Positions 43,740-56,759 of a stretch of 64,000 nt of DNA are shown here, piece by piece. The position numbers were made by a program, and so were the translations under genes. Below the pieces are notes generated by a model, which saw only the letters and a program-made list of their open reading frames with translations, was not told where the DNA came from and ran no database searches. The stretch comes from Chelydra serpentina (lineage: Eukaryota > Chordata > Testudines > Chelydridae), in the NCBI GenBank assembly GCA_037349315.1, contig JBAIAC010000051.1:24154001-24218000 (forward strand). Reading direction: 5' to 3'. Each line of letters opens with the position of its first letter. Within the stretch, counting starts at the first letter, position 1.

Positions 43740-46079
43740 ATGGACTGGTGGGAGATGAAAATCAGCCACCTTTTTGTACCAGTGGTGCGAGGAGCCTGGA
43801 ACAGCCCCAGCTCCCCTAACAGAGAAGCCAGTCCGTCTTGATTTTATACAAGTGTTGCTTATTGGAACTTTTTAAAAAGCCATCACAATTTTTGAAAGCA
43901 GTTCAAGACTATTCAACTTTTGAACTTTTTCCATGACTTTATTCAATAACTGTAACAACCTCCTGTGTGCTAAAGGGTGAACCTGTTAATTTAATTTGTG
44001 TAAGTTACCTCACCCTCTGGATGAAATCTGTCATTAAATTGTGACTTGTCTTCCATTGTTGTCCTTCAGACATACAGTTTTAAAACAGCAGTCACTTTAA
44101 GTTACTCTCAGTGGAGAACACTGCAGCATTCAAGTAGTACATGGAGTTCAATGGTTGCCCATGGCTTCTTTGAAGATTAATTAAAGATGTGATTTATTTG
44201 AGTAAAATGACTATTGTTACCATATTTTTTTTAATTAAGAATCATTTGATCATCAGAATTTTCAAATTCTCTTGGCTAAAGGCACGGATTTTTAAATAAT
44301 TTTGCTGGGGAGAGTTACAGTGATCTGCTTTGGGAATGTTTAACTTGTAAACAGTGTTCATCATGCTTAGGACCTCCATCATGTTTCAGCTAGCCCAGAG
44401 GGCTACTAACTCAGTTCCCGGAGCCTACCTCAGAGTTCAGTAGTCTAGATGGACAAAATAATTCCAGAGGCATACTTTTAAATGTCTGAATTTAACTGCT
44501 TAAAATCTTAATGTTTTATAGTGTGTATAATATATAAGTTAATGGGATTCAAATTCTCTTCATTGACAAATGCAGGAGACTAAAAATAAGTACAATTGAG
44601 GCAGCTAATGTCATAGATGCAGAATTAACTCTTTTAAAAGAGTTTTTTCCCAGGCACAGATGGCCTTCAGATTTCAGTGTTGGTCTCTTCATGATACTGA
44701 GCAAAGCACCATCTAAACCAGACATTGCTGAGCTATCCTGTCAGTTTAGAGCTACTCCTGGGTGTTGCCACAGAGGTAAGCTGGGGGCTGTTTACTTCTC
44801 TAAAATGCTATCATCTATCTTTTCACGACTTGTATTGACAGCAGTAACATGCACAGTGCTGCCTACAGAGTTATCTTCAGGAAGCAGTGCCACTGTGTGG
44901 TTTGGTTGTAGAATAATAGTCCCTGTTGTTCTAACCTGTAGTTCAGATAAACTGGGGAAAGGTTTGTACCAAGATTGCCTTATGGTGAGAACTTGACCTA
45001 CTTTTAATAATTTCTTGTTGAAATCCTACATTGTTTCCTTGTCCTTCTCTCTTCTGAAAGCTCAAGAGCCCAGAATTCATATGTTTGCATATAAAGTTAG
45101 GCACCTAAATAACTGTTTTCAGTGCTGAAAGTAGGAAAGTTTCCCATGCATTTCCCCCCAAACTTTAATAGGGAGGATATCTATTTTGGGAAGGGAAAGA
45201 TGGTTAACTACTAGTCCTGGCGAGCTGTGGAAAAAGAGGAGCTAAGGCTTGCTGCTATTGCAGTCTGAGTTGCTGGTTTAAAAAGTGAATGATCTCATGC
45301 AGACTCCTAAACATGCTGCTCTCTTGTGTGTATTAGATTTAAACCCTGCTATGATTTTCTCCTTCTCCTCAGTTGTAAGCATTAATTTCCTTTGAGAAAT
45401 GCCCTGTCCACTAGTTTTAAGTTATTCTTTGCTACCATCATCAGTTTGTGCATTTCCTTAATTATCCCCACCCATCAATAAAAGAAACCATTGTATACTT
45501 GAAAGCAATCTATTAAATGTCGCCTGACTAACCAGTTGTGTGGCTTCTATCCTCTGTCTTCTGAGTATTACAGAATGTTGGGAGCATGGGGCTTTTTTAA
45601 TACCCTTATTTGTGGCCACTAATCTTGATCTGGAGCCCATCGTGTATAATTTGTCTCTTGGATCTGTGTCACTGGTTAACATATACCCTCCAGAGGGGCA
45701 AGGCGGCTGCTGGAATTTAAAGCCTCATCTTCACTGGTAATGAAACGAGAACTGACCATTTCCCTCACTGCAAGCCTTGCGTCCCTGTAGCACACCGGTT
45801 CTTGCACTGTGGTTGGCAAGCACTTTGGAGCTGAGAACAGAAGCATGGTGGGAGCCCTGCAGACTGGGTTCTCTGTAAGGTTGCCCTAGGTTTGTGCATT
45901 TTGTTTGTGACTCCGTGCACCACTATAAAACTTGCATAGTGTAAATTGGTGCATCGCTATCCTTGACCCTATGAACTGTCTCTTTTTATCATCCTGAGGG
46001 GAGAGAATGACTGTGCCCATCTCCTTACTTTGCTGTTGGACTGAGAGAGATCTAAAGTACTTCATTTGGTCCCCATCAC
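43740..46079. other. Intergenic, downstream of RAB5IF
   Basis: No SLA2 exon on the minus strand and no other gene recognised. Possible late poly(A) signals ATTAAA near 44033 and 44180. Confidence 0.45.
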
Positions 46080-46285
46080 TGTGGTACCAGAGCACCTCCC
46101 AGTCTTTAATGTAAGTATCCTCACAACACCTCTGTGAGGCAGAGCAGTGCTATTATCCCTATCCTCCAGATGGGTACTGAGCACGGAGATGCTAAGTGAC
46201 TTGCCCAAGGTCACACAGAAGTCTGTGGCAGAGTAGGGAATTGAGCCCCGGGTCTCCCATGCTAGCACTAACCATTGGCCCCCAT
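46080..46285 (-). repeat. MIR-type SINE, reverse, near full length
   Basis: CCTCACAACACCTCTGTGAGG, GACTTGCCCAAGGTCACACA, and ends with CATGCTAGCACTAACCATTG, the antisense tRNA-like head. Confidence 0.8.
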
Positions 46286-46289
46286 CCTG

Positions 46290-47413
46290 ACCACTGTTTC
46301 TCAATTTAAAAAATGTACTGTTTTCAGCTTTGTGGCATTTCTTTGTTTTAATCTCTCGGTGGCTAAAACTGGGTTGAATTGCCCTATGGAAGGGCCAGCA
46401 GGCCACTGCAGTGGTGGGGTAGGACTTCATGGAGGTAATAAAACAGGCTGGTCTTACTGTAAAAGATGTTTCTGGTTCCTGGCTTGGAGGGCATCTGAAA
46501 ATGCAAGTTAAAAAAAAAATTCCAGTTGTAATTACAACTTTAGTAACTGGCCCTTTGTGAGGGATACCGTAGGATTTAACTTGTGAGTGAATCTGACTAG
46601 CTGTCATGGCGAATGACTTTGGCACACCTAAGAATTGGCCAGTGAATGCTCATGGTAAAAATGAGGTAAACCATAGGAGGAAAGGATTTTTATGAAGTCT
46701 TCTGGTTTGATTTTCAAAGTGAAATAGATACAGAAACATGATGTGCAAAAATACAACCATGATTGAGACAGATACAGTCCCGAGTGTTCAAACCCCAGTG
46801 GACTGAAATGTATTGATAGGGTTATTCCTTTCAGGAAGGGGAGATGCTTGGGGACAGTAGCTGCAATCTGTCTTGGTGCAGTGTTCTCCAATGGTTAGAG
46901 CTAGAAGGCAGACATGCTAGGTCCTATTGCCAACTCTTGATTATTAAAAGCTCATTGTTGGTGCAGTTCCAGGGGTAAAGATGGAGAAGCCTTCTCCAAG
47001 AAGCTTACCACCCAAAAGTTGAAAGATGGATAAGAATGTCTGGAGTGACCCAGAGGATGGTGTGGGGGGAGATGGAAGAGGGGGCTATGTCTTGAGAATT
47101 CAGGGAAGATTTAAAGGAGGAAGTGTGGAAGACCGGAGCACTGGGCAAGAGGGGTCAGTCTGGGCGTAGAGGACAGCCTGGAAGAGATTATGAAGAGAAG
47201 AGTGGAAGAAGAAAGAGGAGCTCAGTGGTGGGCAGTAATAGAAGAGAGCATGTGTTGGTCAATGAGAACAATATGAAAGCTGGGCAGCATTGTGCAGTGT
47301 CTTGGAGGTCAGGGATGATACAGCTGATTTAGTAGGTGATGAGGCAGTGGAGAAGAGCAGCATGGTCCGAGCAGCAGGCAATGAAGCTGATTTCAGCTGC
47401 TGCAGTTGGATGG
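46290..47413. other. Intergenic, nothing recognised
   Basis: No exon-like homology; purine-rich stretch at 47040-47230. Confidence 0.35.
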
Positions 47414-47418
47414 AGGGG

Positions 47419-47982
47419 TGTGACGAACTAGGACTGTTGTTAAGGTTTCCCTGAGTACTGTGTGGGTGCCTCGGTTTCCCCTATGCGGTGCTTGAGTATC
47501 TAGGTGGTGGGACAACGGTGCATGATTGTTACAAAGCCCTAGAAGGCAGAGGCCTGGACACAGAGAATGGCTGTCTCCTGGCAAGAGATGGCCCGGCTCC
47601 TCCCCGGCAAAGGTATGAGCTGAAGGTGTTGGAACAAAGGGATCAGGTGACCTCCTGGCCTGGGAAGCAGACAAAGGGGAAGGAGGGGCTGGAGAGTTTC
47701 AGTTTGGAGCTGGCCGGAGAAGAGGGGAGAGAGGCAGACAGGGTCTGGCCTCCCTGTCTCGTTTGGAGCTGTGGGGTGAAATGCAGGGAGCCCCCAGGCT
47801 GGGGTCTAAGCTCCCTGCCCCCCGGAAGGACCCGACTGAGGGGTCCTGGATGTACTGACAAGCTCTGGTTGGACTGTGTTCCTGGCATCTCTAATAAACC
47901 TTCTGTTCTACTGGCTGGCTGAGACTCCCAGTGAATCCGGGGAAGAGGGGTGCAGGGCCGGACTCCCCTATACTCCGTGACA
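47419..47982 (+). mobile_element. Solo LTR of an endogenous retrovirus, 564 bp
   Basis: Runs TGTGACGAAC to CTCCGTGACA with an exact 5-bp duplication AGGGG (47414-47418, 47983-47987). Poly(A) signal AATAAA near 47892. No internal viral sequence adjoins it. Confidence 0.9.
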
Positions 47983-48529
47983 AGGGGTACCCTCTTCTAG
48001 GTGGTAAATAACTCAGGTGACTTCTCATTAAGGATGAGTGAGGCAGGATGTGTTAGTGAGATGTAGTGGGGAGGTTTGACAACAGCCTGGATCTGTGCAC
48101 AGAGGAGAAAAAATAACCCCTGGAATGTGAGCCTGGCAAGCAAGGAGGCTGGTGGATTGACAATGCAGAGGGCTTAGGAGCAATCAGGAGCTCTGTTCTA
48201 GCTGTGTGGTATTGGAGGAAGAGGTAGGAGATGTGGGGGAGCCAGGAAAGGATGGGAGCCTGGGGAGAAGCTGGGGTAGAGAGGGAGGCTGGAGAAATGG
48301 AAACAGAGGCTGGGGAACTGAGGCCAGTCATTGCAGGCCAGTTTGGGCACCAAATGGTCAAATGAAATAAACAGCACTCAGTGACAGAGCACTTGCAGAA
48401 CCCAGTGAAACTGGACTGTTTAGCACCTCTGGGGAGTCTGGTGTCTTCTAGATAGGTACCCCCCTTTAAGAACCCAAGTTTGGAAAATGTTGGCCTTAGC
48501 CTCTGTCTGTGCCTCTAAAATGGGGCTAA

Positions 48530-48802
48530 GGCTGTGTCTACGCTACCACTCACATCAGTATAACTTGCGTCACTCAGTGGTGTGAATAAGCCACCCCCCT
48601 GAGCGACGTAAGTTACATCAACCTAAGCGCCAGTGTGGACAGCACTATGGCGGTGAGAGAGCTTCTCCCACCAGCATAGCTACGGCCTCTCAGTGGGGGT
48701 GGATTAATTAAGTTGACAGGAGAGCTCTATCCTGTCAGCTTACAGCAGCTACACTAGAGCGCTTACAATGGCGCAGCTGTAAACTCTAGTGTAGCCATAG
48801 CC
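48530..48802. mobile_element. Harbinger-like MITE with TAA duplication
   Basis: Ends GGCTGTGTCTACGCTA and CTAGTGTAGCCATAGCC, flanked by TAA (48527-48529, 48803-48805). The interior has a hairpin-rich middle (TCACTCAGTGGTGTGA). 273 bp. Confidence 0.83.
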
Positions 48803-48805
48803 TAA

Positions 48806-50300
48806 TGCTCCCTTTTGTATCACTGAGGTCCTCTGGGGAAAAGCAGTCTGTATGGAGCAGCACCGTTTGTGGTGGTGACACAAGTGGAGTGGATCTGTGT
48901 GAGATGGATTTTTACACTCTAAAGCAAATAGCAGAAGGTCAGCAGTCCCTGATTCTGCATCTTGGGTCTATAACACAGGAGCAAGAGGTGGTTCCATATT
49001 AAGTGCCCTGTATTTGCCACTCTACCCAGCAGCCACTTGATGTGTGAGACTGGCAGGCAGGAGCACACTGCCATACTGCCTCAGCTGGAAGCAGAGTTAA
49101 TGGGAGGATAAAGTCCTTTCCAGCTACTGACAACCAAGCTGTGGGCAGCAGGAATGAGATGCCGAGTTTGTGGAAGTGAGTCTCCCCAGCATTCCAGCTG
49201 CCAGCCAGCCCTTCGATGCAGCCAGGATCTGGGATGAGTCTGTGGGCCAAAGGAACGAATCGCTCTGCCAGCTGCATGGCCCTGGGACTGTGCCTCTGCA
49301 GAAGGCAGCAGAGGGCTGGGGGGAGGGAAGGGGAGTGTCCAAGACACCTGGGCCCAACTCAGCTTCTACCACGAGATGAAATCAGGTGACTTCCTCCCAC
49401 TCAGCCAAGCGTGCTGGCTGAGATGTGGAAATGGGCAGGGATGGCTGCTGGAAAGTCAAGTGTAAAATCTATTAACCCTTCCAGGGTGGCATTTTCCAGC
49501 TGGCAGCAAAGCAAACAGCCCTGGTCCGTGCAAATATATAGTAAGGAGCTGCGCTGAGGAAGTGGCATTGTCAGTGAGCAACAACCATACCAATAGGGTG
49601 GCAGCGAGACACTACCCCGTGGCCATGACGTAGCTCTGTCTTAGGCAAACGTGATTACAGTAGGTTCGCCCCAGGGTAAATCTATTGACTTCACTACTTT
49701 TGCAGCAGGGATGTATCTGGCCCATGTTTGGCAGTGCTTCTAATGCCAATACAATGAGCTGTGTTGGCTCAGCCTGGGAGGCAGCGGTGGGCAGGAAGCC
49801 CTGGAAGGCTATACATTTCCCTTCCTGGCATTTGCAGCTCAGTGCTGGCACCTTTGCCAGGTAAGCTTCCAACCTGCTCCTATTTTTGCCCTTGAGCAAT
49901 GTCACAGCCCAGTTAGAGATGTCGTTTTTGCTCTGATGGGCCTTTCCAGACATTCTCTGGCTACTGAAGAGCACGAACTGAACTCTGCTGAGCAATGGAA
50001 GATTTGCAACCCTTGTTAATAAACGATCCTGAGCACTTCATCGGTGCATCTGGCTGAGCATCACGCAGCCCTGTACAACGAAGGGCAAATGGTGGCAGCA
50101 GCAGTTCCGTTTCAGGATGGAGAAACCCAAGACGTGGATAACGTGAGTGACTTCCTCAAGGCCAAGCAGCTGGATGTTTGACCCTGTATTGTTTCCAAAA
50201 GCAGCTGATGCCCTGGATTAATAAATTGCTAAAGTCAACTGAGACCCTCCCTGTATTTAAAGTCATCCCTGTAAGTGCAGGTATCACTCCTGTAACGTCA
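48806..50300. other. Intergenic, nothing recognised
   Basis: No coding exon or clear repeat seen. Confidence 0.35.
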
Positions 50301-50302
50301 GG

Positions 50303-50470
50303 GAGGCAGCGTGGCCTAAGGGAGAGAGCCCTGGACTGGGACTCAGGAGCCCCATAAACATGAATCTAGCCCATAGTGTTTAAGTGACTCAGCCAGGATC
50401 CCAGGATTGATGAGAGACAAAGCCAGGTTAGAACACAGCACTTCTGGCCTCCCAGTCCCATGCTGCTTTG
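50303..50470 (+). repeat. MIR-type SINE fragment
   Basis: GGCAGCGTGGCCTAAGGGAG head and GCCCTGGACTGGGACTCAGG; the core is diverged. Confidence 0.6.
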
Positions 50471-52447
50471 CTTCAGCTAAAGTCTACACCAAGTGTTGGC
50501 TCAATGTTGGCAGAAGTTCAGCTCGCATTGTAGTTAATGGGAGCTGCAGCTGCTTGTGCCAGGGCTGAATTTGGCCTGATGTCATATTCAAAAGGCAAAG
50601 CACTAAAATTATTCCTGCTGCAGAAAACACTTCTCTCTCCAACTCCATATCGTTTTAGGTAGAGGTGAACAAACTGTCCTTCCAACGACTGACCAAATGA
50701 AGACAGTATCTGAGTCTCAGGGGAAAGGGAATTCAATGGCCCATTTGAGATGGTCACAGATCCCACTGTGTGAATGATTGGGGCTCCAACCAAGACCCAA
50801 GCAGCAGGAGTTGCCTTCAGAATGCAAAAGGACTTTCTAATTGTGAAGCATAAATCTGTTTTACAACACAGCCTTTGTGTGTTTCAGTTTAGTAGGGCTA
50901 TAATGCTGCTGATCTCTCTCAAACTCAGAAGTGAATTGCTGGCTCTGCTACAGTTCCATTGCTATTTGCTCCCATGGCTATTCTATAGTCTCTTCTATAT
51001 AGATTCTTAGACCACGCTCCACACCGTAGACCTGTAGCCCCATGAAACAAAGTCTGGTAGCAATAAGTGAAAGAAGACCTTGATTTCAGGATAGTTGTCT
51101 GAACAAGCAGTGTGTAGAGTGCAGGTACGTGCACATGAAACATCTCCGAAGAATCTCCTTGAAAACTCTTCCACCTGCTTGAGATCCATGGTGGCAAACT
51201 CTTTTGGAGTTGTGGCTAGTAATTTCCAATCTGAGGTCAGGCCTGTACCAAGGGGAGGTCGGTTCCTTTCTCATCCCCTAAAGGGGGAGACAGGCTAAGC
51301 TAACAGGAAGGGGAGCCCATTTGCTGCAAAAGCTGAAAGGTGCTAGTGCCAGTTGGAGACGCACCCTGAAGGCTGCAAAGTCTATTTTGCATTTATTTTT
51401 GCTCCTTGGAGGGGGTGTCTGTGGTAGGGGAATGGGTGCATGCACAGAGCAAGCTGATTTACAGCCGGTACAAGAGTGCTCAGTGTCTGGATAGATGTAA
51501 ATAGAGTTCATAGGTAAGGTGCCAGGAGATGGTGCTCTAGAATATATAGCACAGCTCCTGGGTTTTGTAGGGCCAATGGAATGTGTCTTTGAGTACCAAA
51601 AATTGCTTCCTCTGACAGCTCTGTGTATCCTCTTCTAACTGCCATTAGCAATGTCTTGGATGGGGTTCCAGGGGATTGGCAATGAGCAGAGCAATGTGTA
51701 AATACCGTTAAAAACCTGGGTCTATGTGCTTTAGCTAGCAGGAGCAGCAGACTCCAACTTCTGATCTGGATCAGAGGGGGACAAAGACACAGAAATCCTT
51801 CGTGTGGATGACACCAGCATGCTCAGTGAAACAGCAAGAGCAAATCCCCCACTAACAAATCTGTGATCCAATCCTGGGCAATGCAAGCTATAGCCTTCCT
51901 GCAACGCATGGGTAAAAATGATACAGCTGCTGTTGCCTAGTCTGCCACTAAGACTAGGTTCCCACATCTACAGTAGACAGCAGCCCTTGTTCTGAAATCG
52001 GCAGCCTTTGTGTGTGGAGTGGGGTGAAACTTTTTTTGATGAATCATAAATTGCATTTTGGGGGCAATGAAACTATTTGTGAATTTGGAAATTTTGGAAA
52101 TGTCCATTTTGAAATGACATTTTCAAATCTATTTGAACAGACATTCAAAATGTTTCGTTGACTCAAACAACTTCTTTGGTTTTTCCTTTTTGGACAGAAA
52201 AACTCCGTTTTGGTTCAAAACTGACCGACCATTTTTCAGATATTTTGGTTCAGACACCAACAGGAAAATCAATTATTCGTTCAAGTCCATGTGTATTAAT
52301 AGGGTGGGATGAGCAAGAAAAGTGTGTGTGTGTGTGGGGGGGCAATCCTCAATTAACAAACAAAGCAAACCTGGCTTTTAGCAAGGGTTTTGTGAAAGTC
52401 ATAATCAGGAATAGGGCTATGGGGTATAGCCGTGGTATTGTGTGAAA
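50471..52447. other. Intergenic, nothing recognised
   Basis: No gene or confident repeat. Short (GT)n at about 52322-52335. Confidence 0.35.
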
Positions 52448-52556
52448 TGTGTTGTAGCTGTGTTGGTCCCAGGATATTAGAGACGCAAAGTTGGTGAGGC
52501 AATATTTTTATTGGGCTAACTTCTGTTGCGGAGGGAGATGAGCTTACACAAAGTTC
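52448..52556 (-). mobile_element. Penelope-like short element, one-armed fragment
   Basis: Reverse tail TGTGTTGTAGCTGTGTTGGT and CCAGGATATTAGAGA, then one arm (TATTTTTATTGGGCTAACTT). Same family as 34075-34281; the second arm is missing. Confidence 0.7.
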
Positions 52557-54394
52557 TTAAACAGGAGTTAAGTAGCACATAGACTTTATGCTGGCCCTCC
52601 ATATTGGGGTTAATTTCCTCCTGGTGATGGAGGCTCCTGAAGACCTCAGGATGCAGCAGTCATTTTGATACGTCTCTACCACTGCTCAACAGTCTAGGAA
52701 GAGAGGGAGAAGATTGCTACTGTCTCCTTGGTTGGAGCACAGATGCTGCATTCCTCCCAATGGATGCCAGTCAGTTTCACTATAGTTCATAGTAAATCTT
52801 GAGTTAATTTCACTGTCAGGTTCTCCCACCCCAGCAGACCCTGCAAAGTCTGAGTTGCAAACGCTGGACCATAGGGTTTATTTGTTTCACAAAAACTCTT
52901 GGAGAAATGTTTTCCCTTCTCCCTCTTCCCTCCCCCCACCCCGAACATTTTAACTGTTTCTTGTAATAATTTATTTTTGCTGAACCTGAAGCTGTGGCCA
53001 AATTTGACTAGACATTGTCCCATTCAGGTTTCAAATAACCAACCAACAAGATTGTGTTAAAGCCAATCTAACCCTTTTAAGCTGAGACTGCAGAGAGGGC
53101 ATGGCAGGGGTAGTGTGACCATAGCTGTTACATCCCATAAGACAGAGTGCTGATGTACATCTTGCATAGGCTGCATCATGCATCAGAAGAGCACTGGTGG
53201 AATCCCCATTATGAAGGAGTTACAGTAGTAAAGCCTCTTAAGTGCTCGGTGCTTTGCCTGGAAGCTGGGCACAGTGATCCCAGAAGAGAAAATGCTCCTT
53301 ACACAGCATGAGATGAAGTCCCAGTCTAGGAACAGGTGAGCGTGAATTAAGAAAAAGTGTCAGCCTCGAAAGCCCCAAGTTTTTGCTTCTTTGGATCAAA
53401 ATTTCAAATCTAGTGTAATGGGGCACGTGCAAAAGGAGGGCTCTTGGGAAGCCTTGTCTTTGTGCATGTAAAGAGAGGATTTGATGGGTGCATGGACCTC
53501 TCTGGGTGAACAGCTGAATCTCCATGTGAAACACAAGCACTGCTTAACGTGGCCTTGACTTTTTGGATTGTATTTCATTTCCCCCCGCCCCCTCCCCATC
53601 TTTTTTTTTTCTTCAACTCTTGGCTTACATTTAAGGAAAGTACAATATCCCCAGTTCTCCAGGCCTTTTACGGGATCTGTGCAGACTCTGAACCAAGAAA
53701 GATGTGAAGGGGGCTATTCTGCTTCCCCTCTAATATTACAGCCTTTCATGCAGATGCTGCAATGTATTCCTTCTTCTACCCATTTCCATTCAATTAATTG
53801 GATGGGATTTTGGGCATCATTCAGAAATACATTTTCTCTCTCCCTTCCCCCACCCTGCCCCTTTTATATGTGAATTTAGTGTGGGTGAAAGGTACTGATG
53901 CCTTGTAGACTGTACCCTTCTGTCCCTCCACTAGGTACAGAATGGACAGTGTCAGGGCAAGCCTGGCACCAGCAATGTATCTCAATCCTGAGCTGCAAGG
54001 GCCACCGAGAGGGGGAGTCCAGGCTCTGTAATTCATTCAGTCCATGGCCTCTTTGCTGAGACTGCCAAGAAGTGGGTGATTTTTGTGATGCTGATGTCGG
54101 TCTGCTAAGAAATGAACTGAGGACCAACCCCCTCATCCCCATACAAAAACAGGTTAGTTCCCAGGGAGGCCACTCAACAACCATCCTATTGTAAAATCAG
54201 ACCAATAATGGTGCCTTGTCACTATTTCAGAGTCCAGTCCAGTATGAGACATGCTAAAGTGCATGGCACTGTTGCCCAAACATTAGACACCAGCATTAAA
54301 ACTTTGGCTTTGTCCTATGAAACCTAGGAACTGTGCAATATGCACAGTTAGGCATGTGCTTAAATTCCACTGTTCACTTGCATAAGGATTGGAG
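52557..54394. other. Intergenic, nothing recognised
   Basis: No coding exon, RNA gene or clear repeat seen. Confidence 0.35.
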
Positions 54395-54520
54395 CCTTAT
54401 AGTGCAAGGTCTTCAAGGCCGGAACCATGTCTTCCTATGTGTTTGTACAGCATCTGGCACAATGGGACCTTGATCCTGAGCAGAGACTTTGGGTAATACC
54501 ATAAAACAAATAATAAAAAG
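54395..54520 (+). repeat. MIR/amniote SINE-type 3' region
   Basis: GTGTTTGTACAGCATCTGGC, ACAATGGGACCTTGATCCTG and an A-rich ACAAATAATAAAAAG end. Confidence 0.6.
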
Positions 54521-56759
54521 AATACATGTTTCATTCACTATTTGACCTAGGTTGCAGATGAAAGGCTCTTTATCCCACTCCCAGTCCTGAGCCATCTGGT
54601 CCTTTTGGGATGCACTTAAAGGTTGTTTAAATCCCACCATGACAATGAAATTTCCCCTCTCCAATTATGCAAAATAAATCCTGTGGAGTCTGATGTGGTA
54701 GTAGAACCTGTTTCAATGTAACCCACAATACAAAACATTCTGGTCAATTAATTCAGTGGGAGTTTTGCATACTGTGCACATGAATTATTGTAATAAGTAG
54801 CAGCTGTAATCATAATTTACATGGGGATACATAGGCTAGTTTATGTTGCTCAGTCATAAATACAATGTGCAGTTATTGTGCATACCCATTAGCCTCTGAT
54901 CGCTTACTAACCATGCCATTTCAGTTTAGGCTCATCATGTGTGGGGCTTAACTATAAAATAATCCAATCTAAATCATGGAGCTAATAATTTGCAACATTT
55001 TATTATTAAAAATGTAGATTAAAATGTTCAGATGAGTAAAAAGAGATTAAACAAGAGCTGGTCAAAAAGAGACAAGTTTTCTTGACTTTTGTTGTGGAAA
55101 AAATATTTCAGAAAACTCTAGTTAAAATTCTAGATTTGTTCCCCTTCTGGATGTAAAAGTTGACAGCTGTGGGCTGCTCGCTGTCTGCGATGCTGATCAG
55201 GAGGGGGTCACATTTCTAAACACACTTGCTAAGATGAACCCCAGAACAGAACTTGCTTGTGCAAACAGTCACTTTAATGGTGCGTCATATCTGTGAAACA
55301 AGCAGTGTGGAGAAGCAACTGTGCAGACTACACATGCAATTGAATGTGTGTAAGCCTCTGTGTGCACGTACAACCCTTGTCTGTTTTGTGATACATGTGT
55401 TTGTGTTGGAAGCACAATTTAGGAGCTGGTGTTTTAAAATGTGGCCCTATGTGCCCATTCCAAGCATCTTAAGGCTTCTTTGGCTAGAAAGAACTGAACA
55501 GCAACACTGGCCCTCAAAGTGAGGTTCCGTATTGAAAGGTGTGTGGCCCAATTGGCTAGGCTGGCTGCTCAGCTAAACTGGAGCATTGCAGGCTGGGGCC
55601 TGTAGGCTCTGTGGCCATATGTCTGTACAGAAGATGTGAGAAGCCACAGGCTGCCCCAGGTCTAACCCTCCTAAGAGGAATGGGGAAAGGATAAATAGAT
55701 ATTGTTATGCTGGAAAGTGCTTATAGCTACCATCAGGTGAGTCTTTGATCACTAGACTAGACAATCACAGCCCAGTTAAAGTCAACAGGTGTGCTAAGCA
55801 CTCTTCTTTCAGACTCAGTGGAAGCAGCAAGTAAGCCCCTTTATGTAGAGAGAGAGCTGGAAACAATAGAAGCTACCATCCAAGGCAATGGGCCACAGGG
55901 CAAGATCTGAGCAGAAGCTAAGATGTATGGGCTGTGGGGTTCCCTGATTGCAAACACAGAGGCTGTGGGGTTGTTTGGCAGGTTGTGCGTGCGAGAGGAA
56001 AGCCAGCTCCCAGCCAGAGAAGCAGACAGACAGACAGAGCTTCTTGAGCACGGAATTCTTTGGAAAGGCAGGCTTGGGGATTTCTGAGCAAGGAAACTGC
56101 CTGCTGTTGTTTGGTTCTGTGTTCAGGGAGCCAGGCCCGTGTGTCTATCCTTTGTCCATAAACAGGATTTCACCAAAGAACATACCTGGAGCACCATAAT
56201 GGAAACAACCCCGCAAGGCTAGCAGCTTGCTTGGGCCAGAAGACACAACCATATGGCTCCTGTTGGAAGGGCGGGAAGGACAAGTTCAGCTAATTACGCT
56301 GCTTGAGGCCTGTACAAAGGCTGAGCCAGGTGGTTCGGTAACACATTTCTACCAGGGCAGCTCCCCTAAGGCAGGTGCAGACTGTGCCTGCGGTGGTACT
56401 GAGGGGTCAAATCTACTCAGCCCGGACTGACCTTGGGGCTGAAATCCTGCCACCAGGGCAGCCGCTGGCAGAACTCCCCCTGACTGCAAAGGGCCCAGGG
56501 TTCACCCGGCCTGGTTAGCCACATAGCACAAGGGACAGGTTGGAACCCAGCTCCCTTGGACAATCCATGGTCCTTGACTCCCAGTGGTGGCTGTGGGGAG
56601 GGTGCAGAGAGGGGGGTGAACGTGCCTTGGATGCCCCTGGTCCAGCAACAGGGGTGCTGCTCCCATGCAGGGATAATAGCTGGATTCCTGGTGATGAGCA
56701 GCTTTATCTCCCCGCCCACCCCGGAGGAGGGGCGTCCTTCCCAGGTGCAGAGGCTGGGG
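54521..56759. other. Intergenic region upstream of GGT7
   Basis: A/T-rich to about 55200, then ordinary composition; no exon seen before the CpG island. Confidence 0.4.

Noticed and set aside
44691..44996. 101-codon open frame downstream of RAB5IF
   Set aside because: No homology recognised, no conserved motifs, ordinary A/T-rich intergenic composition.
46062..46625. 187-codon open frame on the minus strand
   Set aside because: Its C-terminal part is an antisense MIR, there is no family resemblance, and no splice or promoter context.
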